A stretch of 64,000 nt of DNA from Rhodobacter capsulatus (lineage in GTDB: Bacteria > Pseudomonadota > Alphaproteobacteria > Rhodobacterales > Rhodobacteraceae), in assembly GCF_005144475.1 (NCBI RefSeq), contig NZ_SWJZ01000009.1, positions 1 to 64,000 of the forward strand. The letters are read 5' to 3'. Shown here piece after piece: positions 54,001 through 60,527 of this stretch; the first letter of the stretch is position 1, and each line of letters begins with the position of its first letter. Both the position numbers and the translations under genes were made by a program. Under the pieces are notes generated by a model. That model saw only the letters and a program-made list of their open reading frames with translations, ran no database searches and was not told the DNA's origin.

Positions 54001-55422
54001 ACCATGCGCCTCGCCAGCGTAGATAACGGTCTCGAGCTGCGCGTCGGAAAGGAGGCTGTCGCGCAGCACGGCTGCAGGGAGTTTCGGGCAGTAGGAGGGT
54101 TTCGGGGGCACGACCGAGGCCATTGCCGCCGACTGCACCAGCTTGGTCGGATGCGGGGCCGCGCCAGGGATATCGATCGATTGCAAGCAGAAGGTCTCGT
54201 AGATCGCGTCCGACAGGCGCGCAGCGCCGAGATCGTCCGCAGCCTCGCGCAGGGTATAGGCCAGGTCCTCCGCATCCGGCGTGGTGACATGCACATCCAT
54301 CTTGGCCGCTGCCGTCGAACGCAAGGGTCGAGCGGCAAGGCCGGACGCATGGGGAGGAATTCCCCGGAAAGGGGAAGCGGGCTGCGATTGAGCGACGGCG
54401 CCCGCATCCATCTCGAGGCGCGGCGGGACCTCGGCGGCAATCCGGGCAAGAAGGTGCGCCACATCGGGAGACATCGGCCGAGCCAGATCGGCGGTGATGC
54501 CGCCCCGCTCGCCGCCCCGGCACTTGTCGAAGACTGAGATCCGGGTCCCAAAGCTGGTGCCGTGCTTGGCGAACGCCGCACCCGACACGGAGCCGGTGAA
54601 GACCAGATGCGCCGTCTCGGTCAGGCGGGCGAAGGTTTCCGCCCAGGCAGGTGCGTCCGGCGCGAAACCGGCACCGGTGATTGCGACCAGACGCCCGCCG
54701 GGGGCCAGACGCGCAAGGGCCGAGCGCAGATGCCGGGCTGTCGCCTCGGTCGTCCGGCCATCGACATGGGCTACCGCCGAGAACGGCGGGTTCATCAGGA
54801 TGACGCTCGGGCACAGGCCCGCGTCCAGATGATCGTCGATCTGCGCCGCGTCGAAGGTAGTGACGGGATGCACCGGAAAAAGGTGACGCAGAAGGCCGGC
54901 GCGGGTCTCGGTGAGTTCGTTCAGCGCGAGGCTGCCGCCGGCGATCTCGGCGAGGATGGCAAGAAGCCCGGTCCCGGCCGAAGGCTCGAGGACCAGGTCA
55001 CGCTGCGTGATCTGCGCCGCGGAGAGGGCAGCGATCCCCATGGGCAGCGGCGTCGAGAATTGCTGGAAGCGCTCCATCTCCTCCGAGCGCCGGGTATGCG
55101 TCGGCAAGAGGCCGGCAACCTTGGCGACGATCGGCAGCAGCGCGGCAGGCGATCCAGCACGTGCGAGCAGCGCGCGGCCGAACTTCCGCAGGAAGAGGAC
55201 CAGCGCCACCTCGCCCGCCTCATAGGCGAGCTTCCAGTCCCAGGCGCCGTCGGCATCGGAGCTACCAAAGGCGCGCTCCATTTCGAGGCGCAGACGCAGC
55301 GCGTCGATTTGGAAGCCTTGAGCGAGATCGGGCTGAAGTGCTTCGGCAACAGCGAGGATCGCGGGCGCGGGATCACGAGACGGGACAGGAACGGGAGGCG
55401 CAAAGGGTGCGAGATAGGTCAT
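51061..55422 (-). CDS. Strawberry-notch family helicase with N-terminal methyltransferase domain
   Basis: 1453 residues. Residues about 110-300 form a SAM-dependent N6-adenine methyltransferase-like domain (EPSAGTG 146-152, NPPF 211-214). The SF2 helicase core follows with a loose Walker A GDGTGAGKGR (510-519) and DESH box (619-622), then the helicase C-terminal half of strawberry-notch proteins (LIFSDAGGTGRSYHADLGAK, GLGRTNRTNQAQPP). Common on plasmids and ICEs of alphaproteobacteria. The role is unclear: chromatin-like remodelling, DNA repair or protection of transferred DNA. Confidence 0.88.
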   Translation of the reverse strand: MTYLAPFAPPVPVPSRDPAPAILAVAEALQPDLAQGFQIDALRLRLEMERAFGSSDADGAWDWKLAYEAGEVALVLFLRKFGRALLARAGSPAALLPIVAKVAGLLPTHTRRSEEMERFQQFSTPLPMGIAALSAAQITQRDLVLEPSAGTGLLAILAEIAGGSLALNELTETRAGLLRHLFPVHPVTTFDAAQIDDHLDAGLCPSVILMNPPFSAVAHVDGRTTEATARHLRSALARLAPGGRLVAITGAGFAPDAPAWAETFARLTETAHLVFTGSVSGAAFAKHGTSFGTRISVFDKCRGGERGGITADLARPMSPDVAHLLARIAAEVPPRLEMDAGAVAQSQPASPFRGIPPHASGLAARPLRSTAAAKMDVHVTTPDAEDLAYTLREAADDLGAARLSDAIYETFCLQSIDIPGAAPHPTKLVQSAAMASVVPPKPSYCPKLPAAVLRDSLLSDAQLETVIYAGEAHGAYLAGSWTVDEAGEMVSAASDDAADAVRFRRGFFLGDGTGAGKGRQSAGILLDNWCQGRRKALWISKSDKLLEDAQRDWSALGQERLLVTPLSRFAQGRDIPLSEGILFTTYATLRSEERGAKKSRVDQIVDWLGTDFDGVILFDESHAMANAAGSKGERGDTEASQQGRAGLRLQHKLPNARVVYVSATGATTVHNLAYAQRLGLWGGADFPFATRAEFVEAIEAGGVAAMEVLARDLRSLGLYTARSLSYDGVEYEMLEHALTPEQRGIYDAYAGAFAIIHNNLAAAMEAANITGDSGTLNRQAKSAARSAFESAKQRFFGHLLTSMKTPTQIAAIEADLAAGHAAVVQIVSTGEALMERRLSEIPTEEWNDIRVDITPREYVLDYLAHSFPVQLYEPFTDSEGNLSSRPVVRDGQPVECREAARRRDALIEKLASLPPVPGALDQIVQRFGTDLVAEVTGRSRRIVRKGEGPAARLVVESRAGSANLAETAAFMDDQKRILIFSDAGGTGRSYHADLGAKNQRLRVHYLLEPGWKADAAIQGLGRTNRTNQAQPPLFRPVATDVKAEKRFLSTIARRLDTLGAITRGQRQTGGQGLFRPEDNLESPYARDALRQLYRRIYRGDVAGCSLGAFEDATGLSLTDDNGLKDDLPPITTFLNRLLALTIDMQAVLFSAFEELLDQRIEGAIAAGIYDLGLETLRAESFRVTDARVIYTHPGSGAETQLLTIAEKRRNTPTSLADALGWLDDPKARLLVNSRSGRAAVQVPATSLMLDDGTIEPRLRLIRPTEASTVPAKMMEDTHWLEADRAAFTAAWTAELAEVPEFSEATLHIVVGLLLPIWKQLPQDETRVYRLQTDDGQRIIGRRVSPAWVATTLAADAPKLTAAQVHALVLEGKTVVRLAEGMELHRSRVMGVNRIELSSFTEAAKDRLKADGFFSEIIAWKLRLFCPTDSGGIAVLDRLLARCPVAGLHARGGC

Positions 55423-55549
55423 CGGGGAACTCCGGAATGAGGGACAGGACCAGCCCCGGACACCCTCTCTCGGGCACCCTCAGGCCTGATCTTCCCCGGC
55501 CCCCCTCTTCCTCTCGAGCCGACGCGTCCCGGACGCTTGGCTTGATTTT

Positions 55550-55564
55550 GTTCCCGTTATGTTC
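55550..55564. promoter_or_regulatory. LexA (SOS) box, alphaproteobacterial type
   Basis: GTTCCCGTTATGTTC is an exact GTTC-N7-GTTC, the LexA site of alphaproteobacteria. It lies 36 bases before the 98-residue gene at 55600 and 128 bases before the divergent helicase start at 55422. It suggests DNA-damage induction of one or both. Confidence 0.6.
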
Positions 55565-55599
55565 TACATTGAGAGCCAAGCCAGCAAGGGATTTACCCG

Positions 55600-55896
55600 A
55601 TGGACAGCACCACATGCGCCTTGCCCGCAACGCCCAAGCAAATCGCCTATGCGCGCTCCCTCGCCCTGCGCAACCAGACCCTCCTGCCATGGGAAGTTCA
55701 GCAGGACCGTAGGTCGCTTAGCGCCTGGATCGAGGCACAGGCCCAGCTGAAGCCGGTATCCGAAATGGACCGGCTGTCGACCTCGAAGCAGGTGGCCTTC
55801 GCGGAGAAGCTCGCCCGGATCAAACACCGCGCCGTCCCGGACGAATGCTTCCGCGACAAGGGGCTGATGTCGAAGTGGATCGACGGGAACAAGTGA
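55600..55896 (+). CDS. Small hypothetical protein with an internal duplication
   Basis: 98 residues. The first half (TPKQIAYARSLALRNQ, then DRRSLSAWIEAQ) and second half (TSKQVAFAEKLARIKHR, then DKGLMSKWIDGN) are the same motif twice: KQxAxAxxLA, a Pro, an Asp and a final S-x-WI. This module is seen in nucleic-acid-related element proteins resembling DUF3072. The LexA box is directly upstream. Exact function unknown. Confidence 0.65.
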   Translation: MDSTTCALPATPKQIAYARSLALRNQTLLPWEVQQDRRSLSAWIEAQAQLKPVSEMDRLSTSKQVAFAEKLARIKHRAVPDECFRDKGLMSKWIDGNK

Positions 55897-56295
55897 TCCC
55901 GGCACCGGCTGGCTCCGGCCTTCCGGAGCTTCTGCCATACCGTGGCTTGGCAAACCGAGCGTAGTTGCCAACCTGTAGGTTGGCAGATTAGCCCTTCGGG
56001 ACATCAGCCTCGGTCAAACTCCCGTCCGAAGTATCGAGACCTGGTCCCGACGGCACGCTGGGAGGTACACCGCTGCGGCCTTCTGCAACCACCACCAGTC
56101 GTAGCCGTCTCTCGACCCAGCGTCTTCAGATCTCCCTCCACTTCGGGCTTGTCCCTGAGTTCTTTGAATATGGTGATATTGGAGCGTTCATAACGCTGGA
56201 AAAGCATCCTGATCAAAGAAAACTATAGCGGTCTCTTTGGGCAGAGGCGTCGCCGCCCTCAGCGCGTCTATGGGAAGCCCAGAAGACCGGCGGAC
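55897..56295. other. Gene-poor stretch with an orphan palindrome
   Basis: About 400 bases. A 20-base palindrome lies at 55966-55985. A minus-strand frame at 56004-56216 (MLFQRYERSNITIFKELRDK) has no ribosome-binding site and no recognised family; it may be a remnant. No RNA gene seen. Confidence 0.4.
55966..55985. promoter_or_regulatory. Operator-like palindrome
   Basis: TGCCAACCT-GT-AGGTTGGCA: two perfect 9-bp half-sites around a 2-base centre. This form is typical of dimeric repressors such as HigA/Xre-type antitoxins, yet no matching gene follows on either strand within 200 bases, so it may be the surviving operator of a lost module. Confidence 0.5.
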
Positions 56296-56472
56296 TCAGT
56301 CCATCTTTGGAAGCCATGTGTTTTGCCGGAGTGACCTCTCGTTCGTCCGGCGAAATGCTGCCCGTAACGCTTCCGTCGGTGAGGGCGGAGATTCCAAAAC
56401 CTCGAAGAATGCCTGATGGTCGCATGGCTTCAAGGTTGTGACGTTCAGGCTGTTGTCGTTTGCCGGTTTCAT
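56296..56472 (-). CDS. Short DUF1778/TacA-like antitoxin C-terminus
   Basis: 58 residues from ATG 56472, with GGAGG 9 bases upstream. KPCDHQAFFEVLESPPSPTE followed by ALRAAFRRTNERS matches the toxin-binding tail of DUF1778 antitoxins (FxxxLxxPPxPxxxL). The N-terminal DNA-binding RHH is missing and no GNAT toxin follows. It lies directly downstream of the RES toxin gene. It could be a stand-alone neutraliser or a decayed antitoxin. Confidence 0.5.
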   Translation of the reverse strand: MKPANDNSLNVTTLKPCDHQAFFEVLESPPSPTEALRAAFRRTNERSLRQNTWLPKMD

Positions 56473-56510
56473 GTCTTCGGCCCTCCAAGAAGCGCATGCG
56501 CCGTGACTCG

Positions 56511-57212
56511 TCAGCCGACGGCCGTAATCGAGTAGTGCGGTGTCCCGTCCCAAACAAGATCCCAAGACGCACCCGGCCGGACGTTCTGGATGGCGTGGGG
56601 CTCGAAGCAGACGAGGCAATTCCCGCCCGGCACAGGAGCCCGGACCGAGGGATAGATCAGGCCACGCGATCCAGCCCGGCGGAGATGTTGGGCCAGGCTT
56701 TGGCCCTCGGGATATCCGACAGCCGGGTCCGGATGCAGCGCGGGATGGCCCAGCTCGTCGGTCATGTCGTCGAAGACGCCGATGAAATCCGCAAGCAATT
56801 CCACATAGCGGGCGCTGTCATGGAAGCTGCCGGTAAAGCCGAGTTCGCGCGTGCGGTGCCAGGCCACTTCGCTGACGGACACCATCACATCCCATGCGCA
56901 ATACCATGCGCCGCGCTCCTCGGTGTTGAAGCGGTTTCCCCCGGCGCGGGTGTAGGTGAAGGCGGCGTTGACGTGACTGTCGCCATAGATGCGCAGATCG
57001 CGGCTGCGGCGCTGCCAGGCCAGCTCGCGCGGGTCCAGATGCGGGTTGCGGCCACGTTCCGCCAGAAGACGGCCGCTGGTCAGGCCCTCGATCTCCGCCA
57101 GAATCTCCATCTCGTCATCGGTATCGACAAGACCGCGCAAAGATGGCGGCTTGTGGTAAGTGGCGGGCAGAAGACGGACGAGACCACGATCGGAAATCTC
57201 GGTCTGCTTCAT
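56511..57212 (-). CDS. RES-domain toxin (NAD+ phosphorylase family)
   Basis: 233 residues. The RES domain is seen in RIYGDSHVNAAFTYTRAGGN followed by RFNTEERGAWYCAWDVMVSV, and later SRGLIYPSVR and GNCLVCFEP. The R, E and S residues that name the family are present. Such toxins degrade NAD+ and halt growth unless neutralised by the Xre/MbcA/ParS partner. The start overlaps the antitoxin stop by 4 bases. Confidence 0.88.
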   Translation of the reverse strand: MKQTEISDRGLVRLLPATYHKPPSLRGLVDTDDEMEILAEIEGLTSGRLLAERGRNPHLDPRELAWQRRSRDLRIYGDSHVNAAFTYTRAGGNRFNTEERGAWYCAWDVMVSVSEVAWHRTRELGFTGSFHDSARYVELLADFIGVFDDMTDELGHPALHPDPAVGYPEGQSLAQHLRRAGSRGLIYPSVRAPVPGGNCLVCFEPHAIQNVRPGASWDLVWDGTPHYSITAVG

Positions 57213-57610
57213 GCCCCACCGCGCAGCGCATCGAGATAGGTCCGAACCGCGAGAATTTGCGGCAAGCCACCGTCGATGGCGGTGTCAATCGGACGGCTGC
57301 CCCCGAACAGCGGGCCGGTGTTCGGTCGGGTGAACCAGCTTCGCGCGAGCGGCTCGGAGAAGTAGAGTTCGAGCGACTTGTAAATGCCGATCACCGCACT
57401 GAGCCGCAGAAGCTGATCCTTGGTCAGTTCTCCCGCAAAGTCCGGCTTCTTGGCGCGCTTCCATGTGCTCTCCGACATATCGGCAAGGCCTGCCGCTTCC
57501 TTGAGGCTGAGACCCCAGGCATCAGCCACGCGCGCGTAGGCCTTCAACGCGACGGCGTTGATCTGTGCAGGTTCCCGGATTTTCTCAGCAGCGTACATGG
57601 CGTCCTCCAT
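57209..57610 (-). CDS. Xre/MbcA/ParS-family antitoxin
   Basis: 133 residues (ATG 57610; ATG 57598 is an alternative). The N-terminal Xre HTH is AWGLSLKEAAGLADMSESTW, and the C-terminal toxin-binding domain has LSAVIGIYKSLELYFSEPLA, RSWFTRPN and PLFGGSRPIDTAIDGG. It precedes and is coupled to the RES toxin. The promoter immediately upstream carries two direct repeats likely bound by this HTH. Confidence 0.9.
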   Translation of the reverse strand: MEDAMYAAEKIREPAQINAVALKAYARVADAWGLSLKEAAGLADMSESTWKRAKKPDFAGELTKDQLLRLSAVIGIYKSLELYFSEPLARSWFTRPNTGPLFGGSRPIDTAIDGGLPQILAVRTYLDALRGGA

Positions 57611-57617
57611 TGGCCTG

Positions 57618-57658
57618 AATATAGATCATATGACCTCCTTGTAAAGATCAAATGAACC
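57618..57658 (-). promoter_or_regulatory. Promoter and operator repeats of the RES/Xre module
   Basis: On the minus strand, TTTACA (57645-57640) and TATATT (57623-57618) are separated by 16 bases, a fair sigma-70 promoter. On the plus strand, AGATCATATGA at 57623 and AGATCAAATGA at 57645 are direct repeats 22 bases apart that overlap it. This arrangement suits repression by the antitoxin. Confidence 0.55.
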
Positions 57659-57668
57659 GCCCGCGCTC

Positions 57669-58313
57669 TCACCCAAACCTGCGCCCGGCTTCGGTGAAGG
57701 TGTACTCGTTGACGATGATCCCCTCCTCTATGGCCTCGTCAGAAGTGAGATGGTCGTATTCCGCCTCAAGCTGGCGGTAGAGCCAGCGGGCAATATCACG
57801 CAGCGCGTCGGTCACGATCTCCTCCGCATCCGCGGTTGGCGGCTGCCAGGTCGGACTGTCGCGGGTGACGTCCACCGACATGGTGTATTCGTGGTAGTAG
57901 CGTCCGCGATGGCTGACCTCGGCGGCGAGCTTGTAGAAGTTGCGCCGCTGGATGGCCTGCAGCCGATCCGCGATGCCATGGAGCATTGCGTCCGTGGGCG
58001 CATAGTCCCGGATGCTCGCGGTAGCACCCTTGGCGTGTGACCAGTAACCTTCGAAGCAGGCGCCGTCGCCCTGGCTCCAGAAGCCGGAGAACCAGATACA
58101 CGGCTTGGCCCGCGTGCCGCCGCCCATCAGCCGGACGGGAGAGGTCTTTAAGCGGACGCCGAGGATTTCGCAGATGCGTTGGAAATCCTCATAGACCGCG
58201 TCCCACCAATCGTCGTGAGGGCTAAGCTCGCGATACCAGCTGCGCGCCTTTTCCTTGGCCACATCCGAGAGTTCGGGGAATTGGTAGACGGTGGTGCAGA
58301 TGATTTCAGGCAT
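57669..58313 (-). CDS. Conserved hypothetical protein (annotated elsewhere as stability-system antitoxin)
   Basis: 214 residues. Landmarks: VYQFPELSDVAKEKARSWYR, DDWWDAVYEDFQRICEILGV, GGGTRAKPCIWFSGFWSQGD and GACFEGYWSHAKGA. Homologues on phages and plasmids have been labelled antitoxin of a toxin-antitoxin stability system, but firm evidence is not known to me. It overlaps the upstream gene by 8 bases. Confidence 0.65.
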   Translation of the reverse strand: MPEIICTTVYQFPELSDVAKEKARSWYRELSPHDDWWDAVYEDFQRICEILGVRLKTSPVRLMGGGTRAKPCIWFSGFWSQGDGACFEGYWSHAKGATASIRDYAPTDAMLHGIADRLQAIQRRNFYKLAAEVSHRGRYYHEYTMSVDVTRDSPTWQPPTADAEEIVTDALRDIARWLYRQLEAEYDHLTSDEAIEEGIIVNEYTFTEAGRRFG

Positions 58314-58725
58314 GTGCGTCCTCCCCGTTCAGCGCGGCGGAGAGCCAGTCTTGCGTGCTGGTCCAACCGATGGACTTGCGGGCACCGAGATCGATGACAT
58401 GCGCGCCACCGCCGAAGGCATCGAGTCGGGGCCGGGAACAGGTCAGGGCGTACTGGAAGCCCCAAAGGCCGGTGAGGTCGAGTTCGTCTGCCAGGCGCAG
58501 CACGAAGCGGATGACGGCCTCGACATCGCCGTGGGCGTCATCATGGATCCAGAGGGTTCTGCCCTCGGGCGCGTCCTGGCGCACGAGGTCGAAGCCCGCG
58601 ACCTCCGGGTCCTCGGCGTCCTGATCAGCTTCGCGCAAGCTCTGGAACAGCGCGAGCGCGCGGGTCGCCTTGTCGGGGGTGCCGACGTCGAGCAGGCACG
58701 AGAAATCGGTGAAGTAATCCGCCAT
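58306..58725 (-). CDS. Hypothetical protein of the element stability region
   Basis: 139 residues from ATG 58725, with AGGAGG upstream. The product is MADYFTDFSCLLDVGTPDKA then an acidic domain (RTLWIHDDAHGDVEAVIRFV) and a Gly/Asp-rich end. Seen beside the previous gene in related elements as far as I recall; function unknown. Confidence 0.6.
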   Translation of the reverse strand: MADYFTDFSCLLDVGTPDKATRALALFQSLREADQDAEDPEVAGFDLVRQDAPEGRTLWIHDDAHGDVEAVIRFVLRLADELDLTGLWGFQYALTCSRPRLDAFGGGAHVIDLGARKSIGWTSTQDWLSAALNGEDAHA

Positions 58726-58798
58726 GGGGACCTCCTGAAAGGGGAGAGCCCGGCCGAAAGGCCGGGCACTGGATGGAGTGAACGGGTGGTTGGCGCGA

Positions 58799-58996
58799 TC
58801 AGGCGGAAGGCACTTCGCCTGCCGCCTGTCGCGCGGCATGCGCGCAGAGCATCTGCCGGTAGAAGCGCTTGCGCGCGGCCCGGAAGCCGCGCACGGCGCG
58901 CGTGTCGGGGTGGAGCGCCCGGACCGCAGCACGCAGGACCGCGTAGGGCGTGGCCGTCAAGGGCAGGCCGAGGCGCACATAGGCGGGGTCGGTCAT
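58799..58996 (-). CDS. Small hypothetical protein
   Basis: 65 residues: MTDPAYVRLGLPLTATPYAV then a basic helical part (LRAAVRALHPDTRAVRGFRA). It starts one base before the DUF6915-like fragment ends, so they were probably co-transcribed. No known function. Confidence 0.55.
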   Translation of the reverse strand: MTDPAYVRLGLPLTATPYAVLRAAVRALHPDTRAVRGFRAARKRFYRQMLCAHAARQAAGEVPSA

Positions 58997-58997
58997 C

Positions 58998-59288
58998 TCA
59001 GCTGACCTCGACTACGGTTGAGGCAAGATGTGGATCGACCGATGCCTCGATCCGCTCGGACCGGCCCATCCAGGGTTCGGGCCGGATTGCCTTGACCCAG
59101 TCGGCGAAGCTCGGAATGAACCCCAGATCCTCGCGGACATGCTGCTCGCCCACCCATCGTGTCGGGATCACGCGGCCCGTGGAGAGGGTAATCGTCGGCC
59201 CGAAGACGGTCTCGGAGAGCCAGATTCCAGCGGCATGGTGAAACAAGGCCCGGTGGCTAAAGTCGGCGGAATGGGCTTTTGAGGAGTC
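58998..59288 (-). pseudogene. DUF6915-like gene, N-terminus removed by the Tn554-like insertion
   Basis: The frame reads SSKAHSADFSHRALFHHAAG, then FGPTITLSTGRVIPTRWVGE, QHVREDLGFIPSFADWVKAI and RPEPWM, the conserved part of small DUF6915 proteins. The usual first 20-25 residues, ending before the SKA motif, are replaced at about 59288, where the recombinase gene begins. A longer open frame up to 59522 is only antisense to that gene. Confidence 0.6.
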
Positions 59289-59294
59289 GATTAT

Positions 59295-60527
59295 GTGGAC
59301 AGCACGCCCGCGGCGGCGTTTTGCCATATGCTGGACGGTATGACCCCGGAATCTCTTGAGGCGCTGATGTTCAAACTGACAGGTTCCGTTAGCGGCGGCA
59401 CAATTCTGGTGACAGATTTGGACGGTAATCCAGTCGAGCCGATCTGTCGATTTGCTGCCTACTTGCTGGCGAAAGCATATTCGCCCAACACCGCCCTCGC
59501 CTATGCGCGCGACCTCATTCATCTCTGGACCTTTCTCTCAACACAAGGAATTCATTGGACCTCCTTCTCCCCTGAACTCTCAGCCGCCTTCCTGGGGCAC
59601 CTTCGGTCGGTGCCAGCCAATCGCAAGCGCCGGGACACTTCGATCAGACTTGTGGTGAGTGAGGGGGCGCCCGTTGCAAAAGGACTGTCGGCCGCCACGA
59701 TCAATCGCGCCCTTGTGGCGGTCGACGCCTTCTATCGTTGGGCGATTTTCACCGGAGCGTTCAGCGTGGCAAACCCGATCGTGAAGAAACAAGATCAAAC
59801 ATCTTGGCGGGTGAGCGACAGGCACAGGCCGTTTCTGACTGGGATTTTACGGCAGAGGTCTGAGGTCAGAGAATTGCGCCTCAAGACCATGCAGCGGCTT
59901 CCAAGACCGATGAATCAGCAACAGGTCGAAGGCCTAATGGCCGCCACGCGCAATCTCCGCGATCGCAGCTTGGTATTGCTGATGCTGAACGGAGGCCTTC
60001 GCCCCGGAGAAGTCCTCGGCTTACATCTGGCCGATATCGGCTACGGGCGCCGCCGCATCTTCGTGCGCTGCCGCGATGATCATCCAAAGGGCGCACGATC
60101 GAAGTCCCGCGTCGAGCGCGTAGTCGATTTGCATGATGGCGAGACACTGGAAACCCTGAACGCATACGTCATGCACGAACGACCAAGTGATGCTGACGTT
60201 CCTTTCGTGTTCCTGGTCGGCGGCACAGGCGTAAACCGTCAAGAACCGCTGTCCTATTCTGCGCTGGCGCGACTTTTCGCTCGCGCATGTGAGCGCGCCG
60301 AGATCCGTGAGCCGTGGATGACCCCGCACGCCCTTCGCCACACCCATGCGACGCGCATGTGGGAGGCAGGGATGCGAGAACTGACATTACAGAAGCGATT
60401 GGGTCATGCCTCGCCGGAATCGACCAGAATTTACACAAGGGTATCCGACGCCGTAGTGGTCGCCGAGTATCGACACGCCTTGGGTCTGGACCGTCCTTCG
60501 CAAACAACGGACGGAGAGGCTCTGTGA
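59295..60527 (+). CDS. Tyrosine recombinase, TnpA-like
   Basis: 410 residues from GTG 59295, chosen because GAGGAG stands 9 bases upstream (ATG 59340 is an alternative). An N-terminal SAM-like core-binding domain (YSPNTALAYARDLIHLWTFL) precedes the catalytic domain: Arg in NGGLRPGEVLGL, HALRHTHATRMWEAG, GHASPESTRIYTRVSD with the nucleophile Tyr. It overlaps tnpB by 4 bases. Confidence 0.88.
   Translation: MDSTPAAAFCHMLDGMTPESLEALMFKLTGSVSGGTILVTDLDGNPVEPICRFAAYLLAKAYSPNTALAYARDLIHLWTFLSTQGIHWTSFSPELSAAFLGHLRSVPANRKRRDTSIRLVVSEGAPVAKGLSAATINRALVAVDAFYRWAIFTGAFSVANPIVKKQDQTSWRVSDRHRPFLTGILRQRSEVRELRLKTMQRLPRPMNQQQVEGLMAATRNLRDRSLVLLMLNGGLRPGEVLGLHLADIGYGRRRIFVRCRDDHPKGARSKSRVERVVDLHDGETLETLNAYVMHERPSDADVPFVFLVGGTGVNRQEPLSYSALARLFARACERAEIREPWMTPHALRHTHATRMWEAGMRELTLQKRLGHASPESTRIYTRVSDAVVVAEYRHALGLDRPSQTTDGEAL

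Noticed and set aside
56004-56216. 70-codon minus-strand frame (MLFQRYERSNIT...)
   Set aside because: No ribosome-binding site and no recognised family; kept only as a possible remnant in the region note.
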